A DNA stretch of 64,000 nucleotides from Luteolibacter ambystomatis (GCF_018137965.1 NZ_CP073100.1:3731754-3795753), one strand, 5' to 3'. Positions 51,720 to 63,201 are shown, counted from the stretch's first letter. Notes: generated from the sequence alone by a model not told the origin. Numbers and translations: made by a program.

Positions 51720-53456
51720 TCAAGGTGCCTGCGTATAAAACCGGCGCATTCCCATGCGGATCAGGGGGTCGGCGAGACTCGCCTGATCCACCACATCCTG
51801 TCCGGACGGACGCTTCCAGGCATGATAGGCGGCCAAGGTTTCGAAAGACGCATTCAGAGAACACTGCATTGGATTGTAGCGAACCCCGTCAATCGACACC
51901 GTTTCCGGCAATCCGCGCGGGAACAGGAGGCCTGCTTTTTCAAACGCGCCGATCACCTGCTCCAAGCGGGCCGGATCACTCATGCAGGCCATCACCGGAT
52001 AGTGCGGGTGGATCCAGGTCAGGTCGGGCAAATCGCAACCGTTCGCCGCGTAAGCGGCACCCGGCATGCCGCCTTCTCCAGCGGAGAGGCCCCACAACCC
52101 CAGCTTGGAGGCAGGGCACTCGGGCTTCCTCTTGGTGAAATACCCGGCCTGGTCATTCGCCAGCCTGCGGCGTGTCTCAGGCCACGAGATGCCACTGAGA
52201 CGATCCGCTTCCGGACGATCGAAATCAGGATGAAACAGGCTCTGGATCTCCGCGATGAAGCCCACGCCACGATAGATCTTCCCATTGGTGGCCAGCTTGC
52301 CCTGCGCCTTGTCACCACGAGCCATGCCTTCCAGCAACACGGTCAGCGCCTGCTCACCACCCCATCCGCGATAGGCTCCACTCAATACCTGGCCGGTGGA
52401 TGACGAGTAGCCGTGATGAGGGAAGCCCTTCTCATCGATCATTCCGGACCAATCGATCGAGCGGATGCGCTGCCTCACCGCCTCCGCGGTGTCGTTCAGT
52501 TCCAATACGTCGGCGGCAAGCAACAGACCCTGCAAGGTGAGCGCGGTATCGACGGAACTGTATTCGGTCTTTTCGGAACGCTCCACCCGCCCGTCCGGCT
52601 CGCGATTGGCGAAGTGGGGCAGGAAGCCATGGGATTGATTGATGGCAAGCAGCGTGCGGGCAGTGACCCGCACCTCATCCGCAGCCTGCTTCGGATCGAT
52701 CAGGCCTTGCTTCGCCGCGATGGCGGTCGCGAGCGCATTCATGCCGGAGCCGGGAAGCGCGAGGAAGCGCCCCTTGCCCGTGTGAGCGCGGGCCGCGGTC
52801 AGGCCGCTCTGCGGATCAAGGCAGCGCCGGAGTTTGCCAAGGGAGATCCGGAACAGCCAGTCGGCGGGCTCGATGTCCGGCTTTTCCGCCTCAAAGCCCA
52901 TGCGTCGCAGCGTAATCTCCGTTTCGGGAGGCACTGTGAAGGAGAGGAACTTGGCCTTCGCCGCGAGCTTGGCGTCGAATGGCAACCGTAGCCTTGTGCT
53001 CTCGGTGGAGTCCACGGTCAGTTCTCCGCTCCACAATGGCACACGCTTCACATCCCCGATCTGGACGCGGAGCTTGCCCTTGCCTTTCACGTCCACCGCC
53101 ACGGCGGTCACCGGCACCCGGCTCGCAGGCAGCCCGCCGATTCCCAGCAGATCTCCGGCGTCAAAAGTGCGATCACTCTCGCCCGCAGGACCGGCAAGCG
53201 AAGCCCACAGCCCTTCCGCGGAACTCCCTTTGGCAATCACCAGCGCCCCGTCCTTGGCGGTGATCCGCGCAGGCCTCGCCGGAGTGAATCCGATCTCGCC
53301 GCCGAAATTCGACGGCTGCCCGTAGCTGCTGAAGAACAATGCCCCGTCCGGACGGGTGCCCGGGACGGTAATGGCAGGGTCCACGACCGGCTGCCAGACC
53401 GTCACGGCTCCAGCGCAGGCGGTGGCCAGAAGGCTGGGAAAAAGAAAACGAAACAT
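51720..53456 (-). CDS. Secreted glucoamylase-like protein
   Basis: A 578-residue protein with a signal peptide (FRFLFPSLLATACAGAVTVWQ). The N-terminal part (about 30-200) looks like a carbohydrate-binding beta-sandwich with a galactose-binding style (DAGDLLGIGGLPASRVPVTAVAVDVKGKGKLRVQ). The C-terminal part resembles the glycoamylase-like (alpha/alpha)6 domain: EYSSVDTALTLQGLLLAADVL, GYFTKRKPECPASKLGLWGLSAGEGG and NPMQCSLNASFETLAAYHAWK. It probably binds or cleaves a glucan-like polysaccharide outside the cell. The family call is moderate, since the landmarks are partial. No companion hydrolase is adjacent. Confidence 0.55.
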   Translation of the reverse strand: MFRFLFPSLLATACAGAVTVWQPVVDPAITVPGTRPDGALFFSSYGQPSNFGGEIGFTPARPARITAKDGALVIAKGSSAEGLWASLAGPAGESDRTFDAGDLLGIGGLPASRVPVTAVAVDVKGKGKLRVQIGDVKRVPLWSGELTVDSTESTRLRLPFDAKLAAKAKFLSFTVPPETEITLRRMGFEAEKPDIEPADWLFRISLGKLRRCLDPQSGLTAARAHTGKGRFLALPGSGMNALATAIAAKQGLIDPKQAADEVRVTARTLLAINQSHGFLPHFANREPDGRVERSEKTEYSSVDTALTLQGLLLAADVLELNDTAEAVRQRIRSIDWSGMIDEKGFPHHGYSSSTGQVLSGAYRGWGGEQALTVLLEGMARGDKAQGKLATNGKIYRGVGFIAEIQSLFHPDFDRPEADRLSGISWPETRRRLANDQAGYFTKRKPECPASKLGLWGLSAGEGGMPGAAYAANGCDLPDLTWIHPHYPVMACMSDPARLEQVIGAFEKAGLLFPRGLPETVSIDGVRYNPMQCSLNASFETLAAYHAWKRPSGQDVVDQASLADPLIRMGMRRFYTQAP

Positions 53457-53504
53457 GGTTCATTTTACGGCGGAACCACCCCTTGCTGTCGAGCATCCAC
53501 CTGC

Positions 53505-55457
<1,953 letters not shown>

Positions 55458-55470
55458 GCCCTCCCCCTCC

Positions 55471-56631
55471 ATGTCTTCCGTCCTCGTCACCGGGGCGCGG
55501 GCCTTTGCCGCGCTCGACTGGGTCCGTCGCTTCGGCCGGGCCGGCCATCGCGTGACCGCCTGCGACTCCTTCCAGCATCCGCTGTGCCGCAGTTCGCGGT
55601 ATCTTTCCCACTACACCGAAGTGCCGCCATCGCGACAATCGCCGGTGGAACACGCTCTGGCGGTACGGGATGCGGCCCTCGCATGTGAGGCCGAATGGAT
55701 CATCCCAACCTGCGAGGAGATCTTCGCCCTCGCACGCTACCGCCGCTTGTTCGATGGCGTTTCCAAGCTTCTGGCACCGTCGTTCGAAAGCCTCGGCCTG
55801 CTCCATCACAAGGGCCACTTCGCCACCTGGGTGGATTCGCTGCCCGCATTGTCAATCCGCGCGCCCGAAACCCGTGAACTGCGGTCGCGGGAAGATGTGG
55901 CTGCCTTCCTCGCATCCGAAGGCGATCCGCGGGATTGGGTGTTGAAGCCCGCCTTTTCGCGCTTCGCCTCCGAGGTCTTGATACGGCCGTCCGCCGGACA
56001 GGCGGGGAGTATCACTCCCACGGCGGAACATCCGTGGCTGGCACAACGCTTCGTCCCGGGCCGGCCGCTTTGCACGTTCACACTCGCGATCGAGGGCAGG
56101 ATCACCGCGCATTCCACCTATGAGCCGCGGCATCGCTCCGGCCAAGGGGCGGGATTTTTCTTCGAGCCGGTCGAAGCTCCGGAGCTTTTCGAATTCTGCT
56201 CGCGCCTTGTGGGTCACCTGAATTTCACCGGCCAGATTTGCTTCGACTTCATCGCCGGTCCCGAAGGCCCCCGGGTGATCGAGTGCAATCCGCGCACGAC
56301 CAGCGGCATACACCTGCTGGCTCCGGAAGATCCCCTACCCTTTCTCAATGCCGGATGCGGGCGGTTGTGGCCGGTCGATCCCACGCCGCGCATGATCACC
56401 TTCGCCATGGTCACGGAACCGGGAAGGAGCCTGAACCGCTGGACCGATCTGATGCGCGGCAGGGATGTGGTGAAGCCTCCCGATGACCGGCTGACCCACG
56501 TGGCAGGCTGGCAGATGTTCAAGGAACTGCGCCAGCGCGAGAAGATGCTCGGCCCGGGGGCTGACATGAAAGCCGCCTCGACCTTCGATCTGGAATGGAA
56601 TGGCGAACCGCTGCCGGAGCTCCCGGCATGA
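55471..56631 (+). CDS. ATP-grasp family protein
   Basis: A 386-residue ATP-grasp ligase-like protein. The N-terminal domain starts VLVTGARAFAALDWVRRFGRAGHRVTACDS with RYLSHYTEVPPSR, the pattern of carbamoyl-phosphate-synthase-like and MprF-neighbour ATP-grasp proteins. DWVLKPAFSRFASEVLIRP and WLAQRFVPGRPLCTFTL carry the ATP-binding Lys and Glu, and CFDFIAGPEGPRVIECNPRTTSGIHLL the metal-binding Asn/Glu. The reaction, carboxylate plus an amine or other nucleophile, is expected but the substrate is unknown. It is probably co-transcribed with recQ and ends 6 bp from a convergent gene. Confidence 0.8.
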   Translation: MSSVLVTGARAFAALDWVRRFGRAGHRVTACDSFQHPLCRSSRYLSHYTEVPPSRQSPVEHALAVRDAALACEAEWIIPTCEEIFALARYRRLFDGVSKLLAPSFESLGLLHHKGHFATWVDSLPALSIRAPETRELRSREDVAAFLASEGDPRDWVLKPAFSRFASEVLIRPSAGQAGSITPTAEHPWLAQRFVPGRPLCTFTLAIEGRITAHSTYEPRHRSGQGAGFFFEPVEAPELFEFCSRLVGHLNFTGQICFDFIAGPEGPRVIECNPRTTSGIHLLAPEDPLPFLNAGCGRLWPVDPTPRMITFAMVTEPGRSLNRWTDLMRGRDVVKPPDDRLTHVAGWQMFKELRQREKMLGPGADMKAASTFDLEWNGEPLPELPA

Positions 56632-56637
56632 ACCGGC

Positions 56638-56946
56638 TCAACGGTCCGAAAACTCGCGGCGCATGCCACCCTGGGCCTCGCTGAAGGAAATCGCGCCGTC
56701 CTTGTTGGCATCGAACTCGGCGAACCCCTTGTCGATCTCCGCATTGCTGATGCCGTGGACATCACTTTCACGCAGACCCTGGCGGACCTCCTTCTTGGTC
56801 AGCTTGCCATCCCCGTTGTAGTCGAAGCGGTCGAACTTCTCCAGGAAGGCGAACATCTTTTTCTCGCGATGATTCTCGGGAACGATGTTGTCCGGTGTAC
56901 CGCAGGAGGCCACCAACAAGGGCAGGAGCAGGAAGGCGTATCGCAT
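56638..56946 (-). CDS. EF-hand lipoprotein
   Basis: A 102-residue protein with a lipobox (LLPLLVASC, Cys about 15) and two EF-hand calcium loops, DYNGDGKLTKKE (about 42-53) and DANKDGAISFSE (about 78-89). Each has the D-x-N-x-D-G arrangement and a terminal Glu. Such small EF-hand lipoproteins are common in Verrucomicrobiota and Planctomycetota and may sense or buffer Ca2+ at the envelope. It is convergent with the ATP-grasp gene and divergent from rlmH by 66 bp. Confidence 0.85.
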   Translation of the reverse strand: MRYAFLLLPLLVASCGTPDNIVPENHREKKMFAFLEKFDRFDYNGDGKLTKKEVRQGLRESDVHGISNAEIDKGFAEFDANKDGAISFSEAQGGMRREFSDR

Positions 56947-57012
56947 CTAACCACACCATCGCGAATCCGCGCTCGAAAGCAACGCCGGGATTCCGCATGC
57001 TGGCGGCCCCGC

Positions 57013-57456
57013 ATGCGCCTGCTCATCCTCGCCGCCGGAAAGCCCGCCCTCGCCTACGCGAAGGACGGCATCGCCGAATACCTGAAGCGCCTCGGCCGCT
57101 ACAGCCAGGTCTCGCTGGAACTGGTCAAGGCGGGGAGCTCCGCCGAGGTTTCGCAGCGCCTGCTGGAAAAATCCGAAGGCATGTTCCGGGTCGCGATGGA
57201 TGAGCGCGGCGAGCGCCTCACCACTGCGGAACTGGCGAAACGCTTCGAGGCTCTGGAGCATCGTGGCGACGTGAAATGCGTAGCCTTCCTCATCGGAGCT
57301 TCGGACGGACACACGCCGGAACTACGGCGCGCCTCGGACATGGTGCTGTCCCTGTCCTCGCTCACGCTCCAGCATGAACTCGCGCTGGTGGTTCTGCTGG
57401 AGCAACTGTACCGGCTGGCCTCGATGAAGGCGGGCTCGCCCTATCACCGGGAATAG
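57013..57456 (+). CDS. rlmH: 23S rRNA (pseudouridine1915-N3)-methyltransferase
   Basis: A 147-residue SPOUT methyltransferase that modifies pseudouridine 1915 in helix 69 of 23S rRNA. It begins MRLLILAAGK, has FLIGASDGHTPELR (the knot loop, where other family members carry F-x-I-G-G-x-x-G), LSLSSLTLQHELALVVLLEQLYRLASMKAGSPYHRE, which is the family C-terminus. ATG 57013 gives the usual length of about 150-155. It is convergent with a small lipoprotein gene, 7 bp apart. Confidence 0.93.
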   Translation: MRLLILAAGKPALAYAKDGIAEYLKRLGRYSQVSLELVKAGSSAEVSQRLLEKSEGMFRVAMDERGERLTTAELAKRFEALEHRGDVKCVAFLIGASDGHTPELRRASDMVLSLSSLTLQHELALVVLLEQLYRLASMKAGSPYHRE

Positions 57457-57463
57457 GCCGTGA

Positions 57464-57655
57464 TCAGCGGCGCTGCTGGAGCTGCGGCATCATGCCGAAA
57501 GCTCCCATGCCCTGGCCGGACTGGGGGACATTCCACGGCATCTTGCTGGCGGAGGATGGCGGCGGCACCGGCTTTCTCTCCGGCTCTTTCTTCACGCAAG
57601 AGGAGGAAAGGAGTCCCGTGAGGGCGGCGGCGACGACGATCGAAAGCGAACGCAT
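57464..57655 (-). CDS. Very small lipoprotein
   Basis: A 63-residue protein: signal (LSIVVAAALTGLLSSSC, Cys about 20), then a short Pro- and Gln-rich tail ending MMPQLQQRR. It has no family. It begins about 70 bp downstream of the coiled-coil gene, after a terminator, so it is transcribed separately. Confidence 0.6.
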   Translation of the reverse strand: MRSLSIVVAAALTGLLSSSCVKKEPERKPVPPPSSASKMPWNVPQSGQGMGAFGMMPQLQQRR

Positions 57656-57671
57656 GGGCCGAACATAAAAC

Positions 57672-57702
57672 AACCTCCGCAGGCTGCAAGCCCGCGGAGG
57701 TT
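57672..57702 (-). terminator. Terminator of the coiled-coil gene pair
   Basis: On the minus strand AACCTCCGC-(gggcttgcagcct)-GCGGAGGTT is followed by GTTTTAT, a stem with a short T-rich tail, 25 bp after the stop at 57727. Confidence 0.65.
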
Positions 57703-57726
57703 GGAAGAATAAGGAAACCGTGGAGT

Positions 57727-58533
57727 TCAGTTCGAAACCGGCTCGGCCAGGATGACCTTGTCGCCTGGCTGGAGACGGACACCCTCGACGAGGCTGTCAA
57801 AGTCGATGTCCGCGAGCGTCTGGTTCGGCTCGATGGAAGTCGGCTGAATCTTGCCGATGCGGCGGCCGTCACGCTCGACCAGAAGCTTCGTCTGTGGGGT
57901 GAAGCCGGTGTTGGAGCCGGCGCCAACCATCACAAAGCCCCACTCCTGATTGACCGCGGTGATCACGGACTCCATGGAGTTCTGGCGGATGCGGGCATCG
58001 CGCTTTACCTTCACTTCGGCCAGGCGGGCGTTTTCGTCCTTCTGGCTGTCACGCTTCTTGGTGGCACCATCGATCAGGGTGGCGAGTTCGTCGCGCTTCT
58101 TCTCAAGATCGAGCTTCTTGTTCTCAAGCTCCTTCACCTTGTCGGCGAGGTTCTCAAGGTTCACACCGCCCAGATCCTTGAGGGCGGCATTGAGCTCTTC
58201 GATGGCCTTGTTGGCAGCAGCGAATTCAGCCTTCTGCTCTTCAAGAAGGGCATCCTGCGCGGCGAGGTCCCGCTTCAGGCCGGAGGCCGCGGACTTGAGC
58301 TGGCTGACGGACTGTTCGCCGGCGGTGCGGTCATCCACCGCCTTCGCGAGGACGCCCTGCTCTTTCTTGAGATTGCTCTCGGTGCCGTCCGCATCCGCAG
58401 TCACGGACTTGTTCTCGTCGTTTGCCGCCAGACGCAGCTCCTGCTGCTTCTTGAAATTATCGGACAGCTTCATCGAGAAGAAGATGGCACCGCCGGTCGC
58501 CAGAATGACGAGAGTGTGGAAAAGGGGTTTCAT
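57727..58533 (-). CDS. Membrane-anchored coiled-coil protein A
   Basis: A 268-residue protein with an N-terminal membrane helix (HTLVILATGGAIFFSM), a central coiled coil (about residues 25-170, heptads such as KDLGGVNLENLADKVKELENKK) and a C-terminal domain of about 95 residues. That domain (WGFVMVGAGSNTGFTPQTKLLVERDGRRIGKIQPTSIEPNQTLADI and LQPGDKVILAEPV) is shared with the adjacent gene. The pair is likely paralogous. It probably lies in the periplasm or is membrane-associated; its role is unknown. It is 38 bp after its neighbour and ends at a terminator. Confidence 0.75.
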   Translation of the reverse strand: MKPLFHTLVILATGGAIFFSMKLSDNFKKQQELRLAANDENKSVTADADGTESNLKKEQGVLAKAVDDRTAGEQSVSQLKSAASGLKRDLAAQDALLEEQKAEFAAANKAIEELNAALKDLGGVNLENLADKVKELENKKLDLEKKRDELATLIDGATKKRDSQKDENARLAEVKVKRDARIRQNSMESVITAVNQEWGFVMVGAGSNTGFTPQTKLLVERDGRRIGKIQPTSIEPNQTLADIDFDSLVEGVRLQPGDKVILAEPVSN

Positions 58534-58571
58534 GAAATCCGGATCGTGGGTTTCGGGATTGTTTCTTGGGC

Positions 58572-59348
58572 TTATTTGTCGGCGGTGTCGGCTTGGACCA
58601 AATCACCGACCATCAGCACGGTGTCAGTCTTGAGCGATTCCGGAACGATGCTGGCGGAAGACGTTCCGGCTTCCGTCGCGGTGACCTGCAGCTTGGCGAT
58701 GGTCTCACCATCGCGAACGACCTTCAGGTTCGAGTTGGCGACCACTCCGCCGGTGTTGCCGGAGGCAAGTGTCACGAAGCCCCAGTTCGGGTAGATGGCA
58801 CTGATGCGGGTTTTCAGAGCCGGATCGGATTTCTTGGCGGGATAACGCTCGCCGATCGCGCGGAGGTTGGCGATCACCTTGTCGAGGCGGCCGGATTCGG
58901 CAGTCAGGTTCGCAAGCGTCGCGTTGGAGGTATTGATCGTCTGGGTGAGCTCCTCGATCTGGGCGGTGGTCGCCTTCATCTTGGGTCCGAGGGTCTGCAG
59001 GTCTCCGGCGCTCTCGAGCTTCTCCTTGAGCGCGGTGAGCTTGGCCTTGTTGGCTTCGACCTCGGCGGTCTTCGCTTCGACGTCGGCCTTGATCTTGTTG
59101 TTCGCCTCGGTGAGGGAGGCTTTCTCCGTGTTCAGGCGGGCCACTTCCGCTTCGGTCTCCTTGCGCTTCGCGGTGGTGGCGGCAAGGTCGTCCTGCGCCT
59201 TCTTCAGGCGCACCTTGCTCTTGTCGAGCCGCTGCTCCGCGGTCTGACGTTCATGAATTTCCGCGTCATATTTCTCCTTGTTCTTGAAGCCGACGAATGC
59301 CGACGCCGCCAGAACAAGGAAGGTAAGAATGCCGAATGTTTTGGCCAT
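58572..59348 (-). CDS. Membrane-anchored coiled-coil protein B
   Basis: A 258-residue paralogue of the downstream gene: N-terminal helix (FGILTFLVLAASAFVGF), a long coiled coil rich in Lys, Glu and Ala (about residues 25-150) and the same C-terminal module (NWGFVTLASGNTGGVVANSNLKVVRDGETIAKLQVTATEAG and MVGDLVQADTADK). The module pattern is W-G-F-V...G-N-T-G...V.RDG..I.K...T..E. The first gene of the pair, it starts from an AT-rich segment (TTTAAA about 14 bp before the ATG). I know the fold only as a Verrucomicrobiota-type family and cannot name a function. Confidence 0.75.
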   Translation of the reverse strand: MAKTFGILTFLVLAASAFVGFKNKEKYDAEIHERQTAEQRLDKSKVRLKKAQDDLAATTAKRKETEAEVARLNTEKASLTEANNKIKADVEAKTAEVEANKAKLTALKEKLESAGDLQTLGPKMKATTAQIEELTQTINTSNATLANLTAESGRLDKVIANLRAIGERYPAKKSDPALKTRISAIYPNWGFVTLASGNTGGVVANSNLKVVRDGETIAKLQVTATEAGTSSASIVPESLKTDTVLMVGDLVQADTADK

Positions 59349-59490
59349 TGGGTTTGGGATTTAAACGTTGGGTTTCCTCGTGTGAGCGGACATTAGGAAG
59401 GTCTGTTTTGCTGCGGCAATCCCAAAGTTCACGGGATTTGCCGCTTGCCTTTACAAAGCATCCACACGACGCGACGGTTCGCCGCCCGCC

Positions 59491-61236
59491 ATGCGCTCGA
59501 TCCCACGTGTTTTTTCGTACCTCCGGCACTACCCGGGCCTTGCCTCCGCCCAGCTCTTTTGCGCGGTGGGAATGACGCTGGCGGTGTTCGTGTTCCCGAA
59601 CGCGACCCGGCACGTGATCGACCACATCCTGCCGGATCCCGCCCGTCACGGGGAATTCCCGTTGTGGATCGGCCTCGCCGCTTTTGGCTTCCTGATCAAG
59701 GACTTGCTGAACTCGCTGCGGATTTTCATCAACAACACCTTCGAGCAAAAGGTGATCTACGACATCCGCTCCGACCTCTATTCGAAGATCCAGCGGCTGC
59801 CGCTGCGGTGGTTCGATACCCGGCGCACCGGTGACATTATGACCCGCGTGGTGGAGGATGTGACGAACATGGAGCGTGTCCTGATCGACGGGGTCGAGCA
59901 GGGACTCGTCGCCGCCCTGCAAGTGCTGGGGGTGGGGGCATTTCTTTTTTACCTCAATCCGGTGGTGGCGACCTGGGCGACCCTGCCGGTGCCCCTGCTC
60001 GCGATCGGGGCGTGGATCTATTCCACCAAGGGCCGGGATCGCTACCGGAACCAGCGCGACGCCTCGTCCGATCTGAATGCGATCCTCCACGACAACATCT
60101 CCGGCATTCGCCAGATCAAGGCTTACGCCGCGGAAACGGAAGAACTGGGCCGCTTCAACCGGTTCTCCGATCTGTTGCGCCAAGCCACCCTGCGGATGAT
60201 GAAATGGTGGGCGATCTACTCGCCGCTGATGTCCTACGTCCGGATGATGGGCTATGTGCTGGTTCTGGCTTTCGGCGGCCATGCGGTGATGCAGGGAAAA
60301 CTCACCATGGGTGACTTCACCGGGTTCTTCCTGTCACTGTCCCTCTTCTACGAGCCGATCGACCGCCTCAACGGCCTCAACCAGATGATTCTCTCCGGGC
60401 GCTCCGCCGCCGACCGGGTGTTCGAAATTCTGGACTCGGAGGAGGAGCCGAACGCCACTGAAGGGAAAACACTCCCTTCTCCGGTCACCGGCGCAGTGCG
60501 TTTCGCGAATGTCTCATTCTCCTATCAGGAACAACCGACGCTGCACGACGTCTCGCTGGAGGCCCTGCCCGGCCAGACCATCGCGCTGGTGGGAGCCACC
60601 GGCGCGGGCAAAACCACCGTGCTCTCGCTGCTCGCCCGGTTCTATGAAGCGACCTCCGGCACGATCACCTTGGACGGTCACGACATTTCCGCGCTATCCA
60701 AGGAAAGCCTGCGTGACCACCTCGCCTACGTGACCCAGGAGGCCTTCCTCTTCAATGGCACCGTCCGCGAGAATCTCCAGCTCTCCAAACGCGATGCCAC
60801 CGACGACGAACTGTGGACCGCTCTCGAAGCCGCCCATGCCGACCCCTTCGTCCGCGAACTCCCACAGTTGCTCGACACCAACGTGGGCGAGCGCGGGGTG
60901 AAGCTCTCCGGTGGCGAAAAGCAACGCCTGTCCATCGCCCGCGCCCTGCTCAAGAATGCGCCGATCCTGCTGCTGGACGAGGCCACCGCCTCCGTGGACA
61001 GCCAGACGGAGCGGTTGATCCAGGACGCGCTGGACCGGCTGATGGAGAACCGGACCGCCTTCGTCATCGCCCACCGCCTTTCCACCATCCGCAATGCCGA
61101 CCGCATCTATGTGTTGGAGCACGGCCACGTGATCGAGCAGGGCACGCATGAGGAATTGTTGGCCCACGACGGGAAATACGCCGAATTGTGCCGGAAATCG
61201 TTTCTCGGCCAGGACGAGCAGGACGTTTCGAAGTGA
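59491..61236 (+). CDS. ABC exporter, fused permease and ATPase (MsbA-like)
   Basis: A 581-residue half-transporter. Six transmembrane helices (about residues 20-310, with TRVVEDVTNMERVLIDGVEQG between helices 2 and 3) precede an ATPase domain with Walker A GATGAGKTT, Q-loop, signature LSGGEKQRLSIARALLKN, Walker B ILLLDEATASVDS and H-loop IAHRLSTI. The layout is that of lipid A flippase MsbA and related multidrug exporters; which one is not decided here. It stands 142 bp from the divergent coiled-coil genes and 33 bp before two repeat-protein genes on the same strand. Confidence 0.93.
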   Translation: MRSIPRVFSYLRHYPGLASAQLFCAVGMTLAVFVFPNATRHVIDHILPDPARHGEFPLWIGLAAFGFLIKDLLNSLRIFINNTFEQKVIYDIRSDLYSKIQRLPLRWFDTRRTGDIMTRVVEDVTNMERVLIDGVEQGLVAALQVLGVGAFLFYLNPVVATWATLPVPLLAIGAWIYSTKGRDRYRNQRDASSDLNAILHDNISGIRQIKAYAAETEELGRFNRFSDLLRQATLRMMKWWAIYSPLMSYVRMMGYVLVLAFGGHAVMQGKLTMGDFTGFFLSLSLFYEPIDRLNGLNQMILSGRSAADRVFEILDSEEEPNATEGKTLPSPVTGAVRFANVSFSYQEQPTLHDVSLEALPGQTIALVGATGAGKTTVLSLLARFYEATSGTITLDGHDISALSKESLRDHLAYVTQEAFLFNGTVRENLQLSKRDATDDELWTALEAAHADPFVRELPQLLDTNVGERGVKLSGGEKQRLSIARALLKNAPILLLDEATASVDSQTERLIQDALDRLMENRTAFVIAHRLSTIRNADRIYVLEHGHVIEQGTHEELLAHDGKYAELCRKSFLGQDEQDVSK

Positions 61237-61269
61237 CAGTCCGCTTACAAAAGGCGATGGTTTCTCCCA

Positions 61270-63201
61270 ATGTGGGAAAAGGCATTCCGACCCTCGCATT
61301 TGCTCTGGCTGACCGTGCCGCTGGCCATCTGGTGGGGTGCCAGGGTGCCAGCTCCCGGCATCTCCGGCAGTCGTGGTAGCGAGGCGCCTCCGGCACCAGT
61401 CCGGCCGCTGCCAACCTCGGAAGCATTCGCAGCAATCGAACGTGGACTGGAGACCGCCGATGCCGTCGGCTTGGCCGCACGGCTGCAAGCCTCCTTGAAG
61501 CTCCCTCCGGGCATGGAGCGGGACCACGCATGGGAATTGATCTGCGCGCGCTGGGCGGAGGTCGATCCCAGAGGCGGACTCGCGTTTCTATCCAAGGCCA
61601 AGGAGCCCTACGACCCCACTCTCCGGGTCTTGTTGCTGAAGGAGTGGGCGCTGGCAGATCTCGACGCCGCATGGACGTATCTGGCAAACCACCCCACGCC
61701 CGAGGGCGAGGCGGACGTACAGTGGGTTGCAGACGCGCTGCTGTTGGAGGACCCCGCCCTTTTCGTGCAATGGGTCTGGCGGGCTCCGGAGCAAATCAGC
61801 GGGGCTGACGCGGGGAACCCGGCTTGGCTGGCGGTGGCACGGACCAAACCGGAGGAGCTCCAGGCGATCGCGATCAAGATTCTGGCATCGTCTCCCGGCT
61901 CGTCCACCTCCTCGCCAAAATGGAATCAAACCACCGCGACCTTGTTCACCCTGCTGGGAACCGCCCGCGCCGAGCGGGATTCTCAGGCGGTATTCACCTG
62001 GGCGGACACCCTGCCGGACCCCTATCGTGCCCAAGCCCTGAAAGGCGCGCTCGTCACCTTGGCGCGGAGTTCACCCGCCGCCGCGCTCGAACGCCTCGAT
62101 GCCCTCTGCAAGGGCAAGTCCAACGAATGGCTGCGGACCGCCTTCCACTCCTTCGGCGATCACGACAATGTGAACGGGATTTCCGTGCTGACGGCTCTGG
62201 GCCGGGATGATCCGCGGGTGGTGGCGGGTCTCGCCCGGAAGTATCCCGCCTTGGAATCGTCCTCAGCGCTGGTGGAGGTCTTCGGAAGCGCATTGGGCAC
62301 CGGAAAGATCAGCGCCCTTGAGGCCTACCGGTCCCTCACCGCGGTAGATTCGGATTCCGGCACGATCACGCTCAACGTCCTGCCACGGATCTGGGAAAGC
62401 CTTCCGCCCGAGCAGTTTGGCAAAACCGCTGCCGTACTCGCCAAGGAAGCCGAGTCGGAAGCCCGCGCCGAGGCGATGGGAGGCCTGCTCCAGGCATGGG
62501 CCAAAACCTCACCCGATCTGGCGTTGAAGTTCGCGGGCAGCCTCGAGGATCAGGATCTCCGTCTCGCGTTCTATCAGAAGCTGATTGGCACACCCTGGGG
62601 CACGTTCTCCCCTGCCAACCTCGCGTCCGTGCCCGGGCGGGACCGTGCGGCGGTGATCGCCGCCTCGCTGGAAGATCCCAAGCAATGGGGGCTGTCCGAC
62701 GATCACTTCACGATGCGTCCGCGAATTGAAGATCTGGGTCCGGAGGTGGCGGCGCTTCCGCCTTCACCCGAAGCGACCGATGCCGCGCAGCGGTTGATGG
62801 CTATTTGGAGCCAGACGGATCCGAACGCCGCGCTCGCTTGGGCCAATCATTTCAAGGATCCCGCCATGCGGGCCACCTGCACGGCGGATGCCATCCAAGG
62901 GTGGGCCCGCCAGGACTCCAACGGCGCGGCCCTCTGGCTCGATACCCAGCCGCCCGGTCAGGTCCGGGACGCTGCGACCTTGCCACTGGTCAGGCAGTTG
63001 AAGGAGTCCGAGCCGGATGTCGCCTGGGAATGGGCGGGAGCGATCTCCAATGAAACCCTGCGAAGCCAGGCCCGGCGCGAAGCCTTCGCCGCGTGGGCCA
63101 CCACTGATCCGGATGCCGCTGCCGCCGCTCTGGACTCCGCCATCAACCTGTCGGAAGCGGATCTGGTCGCACTCCGCCAAACCCTCCTCCCATCGCCATG
63201 A
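61270..63201 (+). CDS. Large helical-repeat protein, secreted or anchored
   Basis: A 643-residue protein with an N-terminal hydrophobic segment (LLWLTVPLAIWWGARVPA) and otherwise soluble helices arranged in degenerate repeats of about 35-45 residues. A recurrent core is W-x-x-x-D-P-x-A-A-x-x-W with D-x-x-x-R/A-x-x: QTDPNAALAWANHFKDPAMR, SNGAALWLDTQPPGQVRD, SEPDVAWEWAGAISNETLRSQAR and TTDPDAAAAALDSA. This resembles TPR/Sel1-like solenoids, but no exact family is recognised. It overlaps the next gene by ATGA. Expansion of such proteins is frequent in Verrucomicrobiota, and their role is unknown. Confidence 0.7.
   Translation: MWEKAFRPSHLLWLTVPLAIWWGARVPAPGISGSRGSEAPPAPVRPLPTSEAFAAIERGLETADAVGLAARLQASLKLPPGMERDHAWELICARWAEVDPRGGLAFLSKAKEPYDPTLRVLLLKEWALADLDAAWTYLANHPTPEGEADVQWVADALLLEDPALFVQWVWRAPEQISGADAGNPAWLAVARTKPEELQAIAIKILASSPGSSTSSPKWNQTTATLFTLLGTARAERDSQAVFTWADTLPDPYRAQALKGALVTLARSSPAAALERLDALCKGKSNEWLRTAFHSFGDHDNVNGISVLTALGRDDPRVVAGLARKYPALESSSALVEVFGSALGTGKISALEAYRSLTAVDSDSGTITLNVLPRIWESLPPEQFGKTAAVLAKEAESEARAEAMGGLLQAWAKTSPDLALKFAGSLEDQDLRLAFYQKLIGTPWGTFSPANLASVPGRDRAAVIAASLEDPKQWGLSDDHFTMRPRIEDLGPEVAALPPSPEATDAAQRLMAIWSQTDPNAALAWANHFKDPAMRATCTADAIQGWARQDSNGAALWLDTQPPGQVRDAATLPLVRQLKESEPDVAWEWAGAISNETLRSQARREAFAAWATTDPDAAAAALDSAINLSEADLVALRQTLLPSP

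Noticed and set aside
49905..52403. 832-codon plus-strand frame
   Set aside because: It is antisense to the kinase and the glucoamylase-like gene; the translation is His/Arg/Gly-rich noise.
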